Shown piece by piece: positions 34,746 to 43,603 of a DNA stretch of 63,949 nucleotides; within the stretch, counting starts at the first letter, position 1; every line of letters begins with the position of its first letter. Source of the DNA: ZC4RG42 sp036676355 (lineage in GTDB: Bacteria > Pseudomonadota > Gammaproteobacteria > Burkholderiales > SG8-39); the NCBI GenBank assembly GCA_036676355.1, contig JAKFDA010000005.1, positions 1 through 63,949 on the forward strand, written 5' to 3'. The notes beneath the pieces were generated by a model, which had not been told where the DNA came from, made no database searches, and saw only the letters and a program-made list of their open reading frames with translations. A program made the translations under genes and the position numbers.

Positions 34746-35900
34746 CTATCTCAGCTTCAACGTCGACAAACCGAACAGCACCAACATGATCGTGATGATC
34801 CAGAATCTGACTACGACTTGAGTCTCTTTCCAACCTCCCAGCTCGTAGTGGTGATGGAGCGGCGCCATGCGGAATATCCGCCGGCCGCCGGTGGCCTTGA
34901 AGTACAGGACCTGCATCATCACGGACACCGTTTCGGCGACGAATACGCCGCCCATGATGAACAGCACGATTTCCTGCCGCGTGATGATGGCGATGGTGCC
35001 GAGCGCCGCACCGAGCGCGAGCGCACCGACGTCGCCCATGAACACTTCAGCGGGGTAGACGTTGAACCACAGGAAGCCCAGCCCCGCACCGACCAGTGCG
35101 CCGCAGAACACGGTCAGTTCGCCCGCACCCGGAATATTCGGAAGCAACAGGTATTTGGCGAACACCGCGTTGCCGGAAACGTAGGCAAAGATGCCCAGCG
35201 CGGCGCCGACCATGACCGCCGGCATGATGGCGAGGCCGTCCAGCCCGTCGGTCAGATTCACCGCGTTGCTGGTGCCGACGATGACGAAGTAGCTCAGCAG
35301 AATGAAGCCGAATACGCCGAGCGGATAGGCGACATTCTTGAAGAAGGGCACGATCAGGTCGGCCTGCGCCGGCAGATCCATCGACAAACCGCTGCGCACC
35401 CATTGCACGAACAGATCCCAGATTTCGGCGCTGCTCGGCGCCGGCACGGCGAAGGCGAGATACACCGCCGCAACCAGACCGATGACCGATTGCCAGAAAT
35501 ACTTTGCTTTCGCCGACAGCCCCTTCGGGTTGCGGTGAACCACTTTGCGATAGTCGTCGACCCAGCCGATGGCGCCGAACCCGAGCGTGACGAGCAAGAC
35601 GATCCAGACGAAGCGGTTGCCGAGGTCGGCCCACAGCAATGTCGTCACGCCGATCGACACGAGAATGAGCGCGCCGCCCATGGTCGGCGTGCCGGCTTTG
35701 GTGAGGTGAGTCTGCGGTCCGTCGTTGCGCACCGCCTGCCCGATCTTGTATGCGGTCAGTTTGCGGATCATCGCGGGGCCGGCGAAAAACGAAATCACCA
35801 GCGCGGTCAGTGCGGCGAGCACGGCGCGCAGCGTGATGTAGCTGAATACGTTGAAGGCGCGGATATCCTCGGCCAGATATTGGGCAAGCGCTAACAGCAC
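34746..35900 (-). CDS. mraY: phospho-N-acetylmuramoyl-pentapeptide transferase MraY
   Basis: A 384-residue polytopic enzyme making lipid I from UDP-MurNAc-pentapeptide and undecaprenyl phosphate. Conserved cytosolic loops are present: GTPTMGGALIL, GWVDDYRKVVHRNPKGLSAK (Asp pair), NLTDGLDGLA, and FMGDVGALALGAALG with MAPLHHHYELGGWKETQVV. It starts with GTG after a GGGAGG ribosome site. A 55-nt gap separates it from murF. Confidence 0.98.
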   Translation of the reverse strand: MLLALAQYLAEDIRAFNVFSYITLRAVLAALTALVISFFAGPAMIRKLTAYKIGQAVRNDGPQTHLTKAGTPTMGGALILVSIGVTTLLWADLGNRFVWIVLLVTLGFGAIGWVDDYRKVVHRNPKGLSAKAKYFWQSVIGLVAAVYLAFAVPAPSSAEIWDLFVQWVRSGLSMDLPAQADLIVPFFKNVAYPLGVFGFILLSYFVIVGTSNAVNLTDGLDGLAIMPAVMVGAALGIFAYVSGNAVFAKYLLLPNIPGAGELTVFCGALVGAGLGFLWFNVYPAEVFMGDVGALALGAALGTIAIITRQEIVLFIMGGVFVAETVSVMMQVLYFKATGGRRIFRMAPLHHHYELGGWKETQVVVRFWIITIMLVLFGLSTLKLR

Positions 35901-35955
35901 AAAGCCTCCCTGCGGCCATGAATGCGCGCACTGTTGCGGCGGAGTGCGGTCGTGC

Positions 35956-37329
35956 TCATGCCTTCCCCGCTTCGAGTTGTTCGACGATGCGTTCCATACG
36001 CATGAAACGCGAGCCCTTGATCAGCACACTGGTGCGTTGCGTCAGCAGCGGTTGCACCTGCGCGACGACTTCATCGACGGAGGCGCAGTGTTCCGCCTCG
36101 GCACCGAAGGCATGCACCGCTTCGCGTGCGAGTTCGCCCACGGCGTAGAGTCTGTCGACGCCGACCTGCCTGGCATAAGCGCCGATTTCCTGGTGAAAGG
36201 CCGGCCCTTCGGTGCCCACTTCGCCCATATCGCCCAACACCAGCACGCGCAATCCGCTCGCCTGAGCGAGCACATCGATCGCCGCGCGCACCGAATCCGG
36301 ATTGGCGTTGTAGGTATCGTCGATGAGTTGTGCGCCTTGCCGCCCGGCCTTGCGCTGCAAGCGCCCTTTCACCGCCTCGAACCCATTCAAGCCGCGCGCG
36401 ACGGCTTCGAGCGATGCGCCGGCGGCGGTCGCGGCCGCGGCGGCGGCGAGCGCATTGCGCACGTTGTGCAGGCCCGGCACGTTGAGATCGACATGCACGC
36501 GTCCTTCCGGCGTATGCAGGTCGAACGTCGCGCCGCTCGCGGTCAGGCGCGGCGTGGCATGCACCGCGCAGGCTGAATCGAGGCCGAAGTCGCGCACCCT
36601 CCGCCCGCCCGCGGCGCTGCGCCAGACGTAAGCGTGCGCATCGTCTCCGTTGAACACCGCCACGCCTTGCGGCGGCAGCGCCGCGATGGACGCCGCGTGT
36701 TCGATCGCAACATCCGACACGGTGCGCATGAACTCCTGATGTTCACGCTGTGCGTTGTTCACCAGCGCAATCGTTGGGCATGCGAGATCGGCGAGATAAA
36801 CGGTTTCGCCGGCATGGTTCATCCCCATTTCGATCACCGCGCAGCGATGCGCTTCGCGCAGGCGCAACAAGGTGAGCGGCAGGCCGATGTCGTTGTTGAA
36901 GTTGCCGGCGGTGGCCAATACGGCTTCGTCGCCGTAATGCGCGCGCAGAATCGCGGCGGTCATTTCCTTGACCGTGGTCTTGCCGTTCGAGCCGGTCACC
37001 GTTATCAGCGGGATATCGAACTTGCCGCGCCAATGGCGCGCGAGCAGTCCGAGTGCGCGCCTGGTATCGCGCACCGGCAACAACGGAATCGGCCATCGCG
37101 CACCCGCCTGCCCCGCATCGATCGCTGCCGCTTCAACCAATGCAGCGACGGCTCCGCGTTCGATTGCCGTAGGCACATAGTCGTGGCCGTTGAAATGCTC
37201 GCCACGCAAGGCAACGAACAATGCACCCGCGGTAAGCGTGCGCGTATCGGTAGAGACGGAGTGGATCGCCACATCCGCTCCGACGTGCGAGGTGGCAAGC
37301 GCCGACGCCGCTTCCGACAGACGCATCAT
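35956..37329 (-). CDS. murF: UDP-N-acetylmuramoyl-tripeptide--D-alanyl-D-alanine ligase MurF
   Basis: A 457-residue Mur ligase that adds the D-Ala-D-Ala made by DdlB. VSTDTRTLTAGALFVALRGEHFNGHDYV, ITVTGSNGKTTVKEMTAAIL, EMGMNHAGETVYLADLACP and IDDTYNANPDSVRAAIDVLA are diagnostic. Of several near starts I use ATG 37329, which overlaps the murE stop by 4 nt. Confidence 0.96.
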   Translation of the reverse strand: MMRLSEAASALATSHVGADVAIHSVSTDTRTLTAGALFVALRGEHFNGHDYVPTAIERGAVAALVEAAAIDAGQAGARWPIPLLPVRDTRRALGLLARHWRGKFDIPLITVTGSNGKTTVKEMTAAILRAHYGDEAVLATAGNFNNDIGLPLTLLRLREAHRCAVIEMGMNHAGETVYLADLACPTIALVNNAQREHQEFMRTVSDVAIEHAASIAALPPQGVAVFNGDDAHAYVWRSAAGGRRVRDFGLDSACAVHATPRLTASGATFDLHTPEGRVHVDLNVPGLHNVRNALAAAAAATAAGASLEAVARGLNGFEAVKGRLQRKAGRQGAQLIDDTYNANPDSVRAAIDVLAQASGLRVLVLGDMGEVGTEGPAFHQEIGAYARQVGVDRLYAVGELAREAVHAFGAEAEHCASVDEVVAQVQPLLTQRTSVLIKGSRFMRMERIVEQLEAGKA

Positions 37330-38810
37330 GATTGACACTCCGCAAGCGCGCTGCGCGCTTCATCAACGTCCGAGAATGGCAGACGCTGTCCTGCGATTTC
37401 CTGATACGGTTCATGGCCCTTCCCTGCGATGAGGATCACATCGCCGCGCCGGGCCTGTGCAACGGCCGTCCGGATGGCGGTTCTGCGGTCGATTTCGACT
37501 TCGTGCGGGATGCTCAGGCCGGGCAGAATCTCCGCAACGATGGCAGACGGTTGTTCGCTACGCGGGTTGTCACTGGTGACGATCGCGTAGTCGGCGTAGC
37601 GCGATACGGCTTCGCCCATCAGCGGGCGTTTACCGCGATCGCGATCGCCGCCGCAGCCGAATACGCACAGCAGACGGCCGTGCTGCATGCGCGCGACATC
37701 GCGTAACGCGGCGAGCACTTTTTCCAGCGCATCCGGGGTATGTGCGTAATCGATTACGGCAAGCGCCTGCTCACCGCCGCCAACGCGCTGCATGCGTCCG
37801 GCGATCGATTCGAAGTGCTTTGCCGCCTCGATCGCCTCTTCAAGGCCGAAGCCCGAAACCAGCAATGCACCGAGCACGGCGAGCAGATTGGCGACATTGA
37901 AGCGGCCGAGCAGATGCGATTCGACGCGTGCATTTCCCCAGCTCGACACCAGTTCGAACGCCATGCCTCCATCGGAAAGCTCGATGCGATGCGCTTCCAG
38001 ATAGCGTTCGAGGCCGCTGCGCAGCCCGACGTCGCGCGTGAGACTGTAGGCGACGCGCTCGACGCCCTCGCCTTCGAGCGAGTGCGCGATGCGCACACCC
38101 GCGACATCGTCCATGTTGAGCACGGCGTGGCGCAGGCCCGGTCGGTGGAACAGCGACATCTTGACCTGTGCGTAGGTCTCCATGTCCGGGTGATAGTCGA
38201 GGTGATCGCGCGACAGATTGGTGAACACGGCGGTGCGTATACACACCCCGTTCAGACGACCCTGTTCGATGCCGATGGAAGAGGCCTCCATCGCTACTGC
38301 GGCCGCGCCCTCGTCGGCGAAACGCTTGAGCGCCTCGTGCAACACGACCGGATCGGGCGTGGTGTTGGATGTCGCCTGCAGCGCGCCGGGATACCCCACG
38401 CCCAGCGTGCCGATGACCGCCGCGCGCAAGCCGCGCTGCGCATAAGCCTGCGCAATCCATTGCGAGCAGGTTGTTTTGCCGTTGGTGCCGGTGAGCGCAA
38501 TGACGTTCAGGCGTTCGGAAGGATGGCCATACACCTCATCGGCGAGTTGCCCGGCAAAATGCTTGAGCCCTTCGACCGGCATGTTCGGCACGCGCCACGC
38601 CTCGTTCCAGGTGAAACCGTCCTTCTCCCAGATGACCGCGCTTGCGCCGGCCTTGATCGCATCGCCGATGAAACGGCGCCCGTCGGACTGCTCGCCCGGG
38701 TAGGCGAGAAACACATCGCCCGCGCGCACGGCGCGACTGTCGGAACGCAGCGCGTTCACGCTCGTCCCCAGCGCGCCGAGCTTGCTCGAAATGTTCTGCG
38801 CGGCGCCCAT
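37326..38810 (-). CDS. murE: UDP-N-acetylmuramoyl-tripeptide synthetase MurE
   Basis: A 494-residue Mur ligase for the third stem residue. SDSRAVRAGDVFLAYPGEQSDGRRF, ALTGTNGKTTCSQWIAQAYA, MEASSIGIEQGRLNGV and VTSDNPRSEQPSAIVAEI are present. The DNPR motif is the known signature for meso-diaminopimelate specificity, so the cell wall is expected to be of the DAP type. Its ATG overlaps the ftsI stop by one base. Confidence 0.97.
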   Translation of the reverse strand: MGAAQNISSKLGALGTSVNALRSDSRAVRAGDVFLAYPGEQSDGRRFIGDAIKAGASAVIWEKDGFTWNEAWRVPNMPVEGLKHFAGQLADEVYGHPSERLNVIALTGTNGKTTCSQWIAQAYAQRGLRAAVIGTLGVGYPGALQATSNTTPDPVVLHEALKRFADEGAAAVAMEASSIGIEQGRLNGVCIRTAVFTNLSRDHLDYHPDMETYAQVKMSLFHRPGLRHAVLNMDDVAGVRIAHSLEGEGVERVAYSLTRDVGLRSGLERYLEAHRIELSDGGMAFELVSSWGNARVESHLLGRFNVANLLAVLGALLVSGFGLEEAIEAAKHFESIAGRMQRVGGGEQALAVIDYAHTPDALEKVLAALRDVARMQHGRLLCVFGCGGDRDRGKRPLMGEAVSRYADYAIVTSDNPRSEQPSAIVAEILPGLSIPHEVEIDRRTAIRTAVAQARRGDVILIAGKGHEPYQEIAGQRLPFSDVDEARSALAECQS

Positions 38811-40540
38811 CAGATGCTCTCCTTGATTTCCGCGCCGGGCGGCGGCAGTTCGATGGGTTCCATCGGCGCGTCGGGTTGCACGCCGAGGCTGCGCAGACTG
38901 GCGGCCATGACCTGTGCGAAAACGGGCGCTGCGACCTGGCCGCCGTAGTATTTGCCGGCCGACGGCTCGTCGATCATTACGGCGATCACCAGACGCGGAT
39001 TCGAAGCCGGCGCGAAACCGACGAACGAGGAGACGTACTTGTCGCGCGCGTAACGGCCGTCAGCGAGCTTGTGTGCGGTGCCGGTCTTGCCGGCAACGCG
39101 ATAACCCATGATCTGTGCGCGCGGCGCGGTGCCGCCCGACTGCACAGCCAACTCCAGCATATGCCGTACCGCATCCGCGGTCTTCTTCGAGACCACCGGC
39201 TTGCCCTCGGGCGCCTGGTCGAGTTTGACCAGCGACAACGGCATCAGCATGCCGTCATGCGCGAACACGGTGTACGCGCGCACCAGTTGCACCAGGCTCA
39301 CGGTGATGCCGTGCCCGTAGGACATGGTCGCCTGCTCGATCGGCCGCCACGTTTTGTAGGGACGGACGCGACCCGCCGCTTCGCCCGGGAATCCCAGATG
39401 CGGTTCGTTGCCGAAGCCGATGTCCTCGAACATTTCGTACATCGCCAGCGCCGGCATCCCGAGCGCGATTTTCGCCGAGCCGACGTTGCTCGATCGCTGA
39501 ATGACCTGCTCGACCGTGAGCGCGCCCTCGGGATGCGCATCGTGAATCGTGGCCGAACCGATGGTGAGCCAGCCCGGGTCTGTTTGAATCACGGTGCTGG
39601 GTGTGACCTTTCCGCGATCGAGAGCAAGCGCGATGGTGACCGGCTTCAGGGTCGAACCGGGTTCGAACATGTCGGTCACCGCGCGATTGCGCAGTTGGGC
39701 GCCGGTCAGGCGCGTACGGTTGTTTGGGTTGTAAGTCGGCAGATTCGCAAGCGCCAGGACTTCGCCCGTGCGGACATCGGCCACGACGATGGCGCCGCTC
39801 TTGGCACGATGCTGCGTGAGCGCCGCTTTCAACTCGCTGTAGGCCAGGCTCTGAATGCGCGAGTCGAGCGCCAGCACGAGATCCTTGCCGTCGCGCGCGG
39901 CGGTGATGCTGCCGATATCTTCCACGACGTGACCGCGACGATCCTTGATGACGCGACGGCTGCCCGCCTTGCCGGCGAGATGATTTTGAAAGGCGAGCTC
40001 GATGCCTTCCTGTCCGACATCGTCGGTGTTGGTGAAGCCGAGCACATGCGCCATGACCTCGCCGCCCGGGTAATAGCGGCGATATTCGTCGCTCTGGTTG
40101 ATGCCCGGGATGCCGAGTTCCGCCACGCGCTCGGCCACGGCCGGCGCGAGTTGCCGCTTTAGATATACGAAATCGCGTTCGGTGGCGGACAGGCGTTTGT
40201 GCAATTCCTGCTGCGGCATGTCGAGCAACGCAGCCAGTTGCTCGAGTTCCCGGCCCGAAACCTTGACGTCCTCCGGAATCGCCCAAACGCTCTTCACCGG
40301 CGTGCTGATCGCCAACGCTTCGCCATTGCGATCAAGGATCTTGCCGCGCGTGGCGGGCACTTCCAGTACGCGGCTGTAACGCGAGGCGCCCTTGGCCTGA
40401 AGGAAATCCTGATTGAGACCCTGCAGATACACCGCGCGACCGAGCAGGATGAAAAATGCGCCGGTGAACGCGATCAGTATCAGGCGGGAACGCCACACCG
40501 GCAGGCGCAGTTCGAGCACCGGGCTTTCGCTGAACTTCAT
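38810..40540 (-). CDS. ftsI: septal peptidoglycan transpeptidase FtsI (PBP3)
   Basis: A 576-residue class B penicillin-binding protein with one membrane helix (LILIAFTGAFFILLGRAVYL). The pedestal domain shows RGKILDRNGEALAIS. The transpeptidase domain has FEPGSTLKPVTIALAL (SxxK Ser), SSN in QRSSNVGSAKIAL, and KTGTAHK. It works with FtsW in septum synthesis. ATG 40540 (MKFSESPVLELRLPVWRSR) overlaps the ftsL stop by 4 nt; an upstream extension to 40672 lies over ftsL and is rejected. Confidence 0.97.
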   Translation of the reverse strand: MKFSESPVLELRLPVWRSRLILIAFTGAFFILLGRAVYLQGLNQDFLQAKGASRYSRVLEVPATRGKILDRNGEALAISTPVKSVWAIPEDVKVSGRELEQLAALLDMPQQELHKRLSATERDFVYLKRQLAPAVAERVAELGIPGINQSDEYRRYYPGGEVMAHVLGFTNTDDVGQEGIELAFQNHLAGKAGSRRVIKDRRGHVVEDIGSITAARDGKDLVLALDSRIQSLAYSELKAALTQHRAKSGAIVVADVRTGEVLALANLPTYNPNNRTRLTGAQLRNRAVTDMFEPGSTLKPVTIALALDRGKVTPSTVIQTDPGWLTIGSATIHDAHPEGALTVEQVIQRSSNVGSAKIALGMPALAMYEMFEDIGFGNEPHLGFPGEAAGRVRPYKTWRPIEQATMSYGHGITVSLVQLVRAYTVFAHDGMLMPLSLVKLDQAPEGKPVVSKKTADAVRHMLELAVQSGGTAPRAQIMGYRVAGKTGTAHKLADGRYARDKYVSSFVGFAPASNPRLVIAVMIDEPSAGKYYGGQVAAPVFAQVMAASLRSLGVQPDAPMEPIELPPPGAEIKESI

Positions 40541-40809
40541 CGCGTCGCTCCCGGCTGCACGATCTGCACGCGCTGATGCTCCGGCATGGCCATGTGCAAA
40601 CGCTCGCGCGCCAGCCGCTCGATGCGCTGATGCATCGCCCAGGTACTTTGCTCGAGTTGCAGCTGCCCCCATTCGACGTCGATCTGGCGCGCGCGCGTCT
40701 GCTCGCGCTCATGCGCGGCGACCAGCTTGCGCGCCTTGTGCTGGGACGTGACCAGTCCCAGCGCGCAGAGCGCGAGAATCGCGAGCAGGAGGAAATTAAG
40801 CCGCGCCAT
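40537..40809 (-). CDS. ftsL: cell division protein FtsL
   Basis: A 90-residue bitopic protein: residues 3-21 (RLNFLLLAILALCALGLVT) cross the membrane, followed by a coiled coil (ARKLVAAHEREQTRARQIDVEW, QLQLEQSTWAMHQRIERLARERLHM). It forms a complex with FtsB and FtsQ. The position between rsmH and ftsI and the 4-nt overlap with ftsI are standard. Confidence 0.94.
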   Translation of the reverse strand: MARLNFLLLAILALCALGLVTSQHKARKLVAAHEREQTRARQIDVEWGQLQLEQSTWAMHQRIERLARERLHMAMPEHQRVQIVQPGATR

Positions 40810-40842
40810 TGTGGCAAACCTCGGCCGGCTTTCTGACGCTGT

Positions 40843-41763
40843 TCATGCGCCCGCCTTTTCCGCGACGCGGAGAATGGCGCTGCGGGCGCGTGGATTGGCG
40901 GCGATTTCTTCGGCGCTTGCGCGAATCGCCTTGCCGATCAATTGCAATGCGGGTTTGGGCATTTGCGCCGCGGTGAGCGGCAGTCGTTCGGGGACGTGCG
41001 GATGCGCCTGGTCGCGCAGATAGTTCTTGACGATGCGGTCTTCGAGGGAATGAAAGGCGATCACCGCCAGGCGCCCGCCGGGCGCCAGGGCGTCGACGGC
41101 TTGCGGGAGCGCTAGCGACAACTCCTCAAGCTCCTGATTGAGGTAAATCCGTATAGCTTGGAACGTGCGCGTCGCCGGGTCCTGCCCAGGTTCACGCGTG
41201 CGGACGGCCGTAGCCACGATACGGGCAAGCTCTCCTGTCGTGCGTATGCCTCCTGTGAGCCGAGCAGCAACAATCGCCTTTGCAACCGCGCCAGCAAACC
41301 GTTCTTCGCCATAGTTCCTGATCACTCCCTTCAATTCCGCTTCATCGACGCGCGCCAGCCACTGCGCCGCCGTCTCCCCCTGCGTCCGATCCATCCGCAT
41401 ATCGAGCGGCGCATCGGCGCGGAAACTGAATCCCCTTTCCGCCTCGTCCAACTGCGGCGAGGACACTCCTACATCCAGCAACACCCCATCGACGGTCGCG
41501 ATGCCCGCGTCGGTCAGCACTCTGGCGAGCTCACCGAAACGCGCATGGCGAATGGCGAAACGTTCGTCCGTTATCGATGCCGCCGCCTGTACCGCTTCCA
41601 CATCGCGATCGAGCGCGAGCAGGCGCCCCTGCGGACCCAGCCGACGCAGGATTTCGCGGCTGTGTCCGCCCCGGCCGAATGTCGCGTCCACGTAGACGCC
41701 ATTCGCCCGGATTGCCAATGCATCGACCGCCTCCCGCAGCAGGACGGTCCGGTGTTCGCTCAC
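40843..41763 (-). CDS. rsmH: 16S rRNA (cytosine1402-N4)-methyltransferase RsmH
   Basis: A 306-residue SAM-dependent methyltransferase. HRTVLLREAVDALAI, YVDATFGRGGHSREILRRL (SAM loop), LLDVGVSSPQLDEAERGFSFRADAPLDMRMD and AVIAFHSLEDRIVKNYLRD are diagnostic. It starts with GTG, 10 nt after the mraZ stop, and is second in the dcw cluster as usual. Confidence 0.97.
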   Translation of the reverse strand: MSEHRTVLLREAVDALAIRANGVYVDATFGRGGHSREILRRLGPQGRLLALDRDVEAVQAAASITDERFAIRHARFGELARVLTDAGIATVDGVLLDVGVSSPQLDEAERGFSFRADAPLDMRMDRTQGETAAQWLARVDEAELKGVIRNYGEERFAGAVAKAIVAARLTGGIRTTGELARIVATAVRTREPGQDPATRTFQAIRIYLNQELEELSLALPQAVDALAPGGRLAVIAFHSLEDRIVKNYLRDQAHPHVPERLPLTAAQMPKPALQLIGKAIRASAEEIAANPRARSAILRVAEKAGA

Positions 41764-41773
41764 ATGCCACCCG

Positions 41774-42217
41774 CTACAGGACGAAGTTTTCGGTACCGGG
41801 CGGCGGGTTCGAACCCGCCATCTCCATGGCCGCGCCGAGCTTGAGCTCCCAACGCTCCACGTCCCACATCTCGAAGTGACTCCCCTGACCGACCAGCATC
41901 ACCTGCTTTTTCAATTCGGCGAATTTGCGCAAGGAGGGAGAAACGAGAATGCGACCGGAGCCGTCGAGCTCGAGCTCTTCGGCGTAGCCGACCAGCAGGC
42001 GCTTCCACCAGCGCGCGCGGTCGTCAAAGCTCGGTAGTTGGGAAATGCGGGCACTGATCGGCTCGAAAGCCGCGTGTGAGTAGAGCAGCAGGCAGCCGTC
42101 CGGATGGGCGGTCAGCACGACCTTTCCCCCACCGGACAAAAGCGTGTCGCGATGCCTGGTCGGGACCGCAACGCGGCCCTTCGCATCGAGACTGAGCTCG
42201 CTTGCCCCTTGAAACAC
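41774..42217 (-). CDS. mraZ: transcriptional regulator MraZ
   Basis: A 147-residue AbrB-like protein with two DUXXXR swapped-hairpin repeats: SELSLDAKGRVAVPTRHRDTL and EELELDGSGRILVSPSLRKFA. MraZ represses its own operon. The start is GTG 42217 (V-FQGASELSLDAKGR), seven nt after GGAGGAGAA; the longer frame would include the operator repeats. First gene of the dcw cluster. Confidence 0.95.
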   Translation of the reverse strand: MFQGASELSLDAKGRVAVPTRHRDTLLSGGGKVVLTAHPDGCLLLYSHAAFEPISARISQLPSFDDRARWWKRLLVGYAEELELDGSGRILVSPSLRKFAELKKQVMLVGQGSHFEMWDVERWELKLGAAMEMAGSNPPPGTENFVL

Positions 42218-42251
42218 CCTGTTCTCCTCCGCCCCCGAAAAATGGCCTGAT

Positions 42252-42286
42252 TGCCATCTTTCGCCACCAAATCCCACTTCTTGCCA
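42252..42286 (-). promoter_or_regulatory. array of four MraZ boxes
   Basis: On the minus strand TGGCA, TGGGA, TGGCG and TGGCA begin at 42286, 42276, 42266 and 42256, exactly 10 nt apart. In E. coli MraZ binds TGGG-type repeats separated by 5 nt, the same period. They lie between the -10 box and the mraZ ribosome site, suited to autorepression. Confidence 0.75.
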
Positions 42287-42314
42287 CTGTAGTGGAGAAA
42301 AAAATGAGGGTCAA
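42286..42314 (-). promoter_or_regulatory. putative sigma70 promoter of the dcw cluster (Pmra)
   Basis: TTGACC (42314-42309), a 17-nt spacer rich in T, and TACAGT (42291-42286) form a good sigma70-like promoter. The last base of the -10 box is the first of the MraZ-box array, so a bound repressor would block RNA polymerase. Confidence 0.7.
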
Positions 42315-42906
42315 GCGCCCTTTGCAAATTTTCTGCTGTAGCGACAATGACTTAGCGGCACTTGTTGAGACGAATGTTAGTTTGAACAAGACCTTTAGAA
42401 ATGAAGGGGATAGCCACTAAAGCGAAAGTGCTTTGTGAGCTCGGGTGCTAAAAAGGGACGCAAAAGGAGGGAAACCGGGCACCTGGTTGTCGCCTCGCGA
42501 CGTCAGAATTTCGTAGGTTGAATTCAGCAAATCACGCGAGATGCGCGCGGTCGCCGCACAAGGAAGGCGCGCTGCGGCGGTAATCAGTGATTGCATCGCG
42601 CGCAGAATCGATTCGGCAGGGCGAGATTTTCGATTTCATACCGCAGCACCTTCACTCCGCACGAAGATCCGCTTCGTCGCGCGACGAGAGGCACGCACGT
42701 CGACGCAATCACGCAACTCGCGCCGACCAGCTTCGCCCGGGCACGGACTCGCATTGCGGTTCGCACTTGATCAGGCTTCTCAGTGCCGCCGATCGCAACG
42801 ATCGATCTCGCGGTCGATTGCCGCGGCCGCTGCGACAATGCGATATACGCTCATGCGCGGTCCGGCAAAGGACTCTAGAATCCGAGCCTCACAAGGGGAG
42901 CGCTTT
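42315..42906. other. 592-nt gap upstream of mraZ, no gene assigned
   Basis: The first 130 nt are distinctly AT-rich for this genome (for example CTTAGCGGCACTTGTTGAGA and CCTTTAGAAATGAAGGGGAT). The rest returns to normal composition. I looked for RNase P RNA, which can occur beside mraZ, and found none of its core motifs. Frames on both strands look like noise. It must hold the promoter of the following plus-strand gene. Confidence 0.5.
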
Positions 42907-43089
42907 ATGTGGAAAGCTGCTGGCATCACCTTCGGTCTTGGGGTTGCGCTGATCGTTTTCGAATGGACGATCGCGCGTCGCAAGAAAGAAGGCGTCACCT
43001 TTACCGACCGGCAACGCATGTTCGGCATGCTGCGCATCAGCCTGGTGCTCGCACTGATCGTGGGGTGGATCGGCTGGATGGCCGATTAG
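42907..43089 (+). CDS. small membrane protein, function unknown
   Basis: A 60-residue protein with two likely helices: AAGITFGLGVALIVFEWTIA and GMLRISLVLALIVGWIGWMA, joined by a charged loop (RRKKEGVTFTDRQ). AGGGGAG precedes ATG 42907. The frame is open further upstream, but that part is not protein-like. I do not recognise the family. Confidence 0.6.
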   Translation: MWKAAGITFGLGVALIVFEWTIARRKKEGVTFTDRQRMFGMLRISLVLALIVGWIGWMAD

Positions 43090-43209
43090 GCAAGGTCCAA
43101 AGGACGCAGCCCCTCGAAACCTTGCTTCATCGAGCGGCTCCTCCGGCTTCCATGGAGTTTGCGACCCGTCGCGGATGAGACGGACTTCGGGCAACAAGGA
43201 CATCGCGTC

Positions 43210-43530
43210 ATGCACTGGCTTTATCTTGCGCTCGCCGGCGCACTTGAAATCGTCTGGGCCATCGGACTTAAATACACCGAAGGTTTTACGCGACCGCTCG
43301 CGACCGTCATTACCGTCATCGCGATGATCGCGAGCGTGGCACTGCTCGGTTTAGCTTTGCGCGCTATTCCGGTGGGCACCGGCTACGCGGTATGGACCGG
43401 AATCGGCGCGGTCGGCACTGCCATCCTCGGCATTTTCCTGTTCGGCGAGCCGGCGACGGTTGCACGGCTCGGCTGTATCGGACTCATCGTCGCCGGCATC
43501 GTCGGACTGAAGCTGGTATCGCCCGCCTGA
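43210..43530 (+). CDS. SMR-family guanidinium exporter Gdx (SugE type)
   Basis: A 106-residue protein with four membrane helices. HWLYLALAGALEIVWAIGLKYTEGF, with the essential Glu13, and VGTGYAVWTGIGAVGTAILGIFLFGEPAT match the SugE/Gdx branch of small multidrug resistance transporters, which export guanidinium. ATG 43210 gives the family start. I see no ykkC-type guanidine riboswitch in the 120 nt before it. Confidence 0.88.
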   Translation: MHWLYLALAGALEIVWAIGLKYTEGFTRPLATVITVIAMIASVALLGLALRAIPVGTGYAVWTGIGAVGTAILGIFLFGEPATVARLGCIGLIVAGIVGLKLVSPA

Positions 43531-43603
43531 GAAGGGTAAGCGGACGGACGGCATTTCTCGCGCGGCGTTGAATCCGGCCGATCGCTCGTGCGATCATGCC
43601 TGC

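Noticed and set aside
41800..41822. GGCGGGTTCGAACCCGCC looks like a tRNA T-arm
   Set aside because: It is inside the mraZ coding end, and no acceptor, D-arm or anticodon arm can be built around it.
42315..42906. RNase P RNA (rnpB), which can occur near mraZ
   Set aside because: The GAGGAAAGTCCGGGC core and other conserved blocks are absent.
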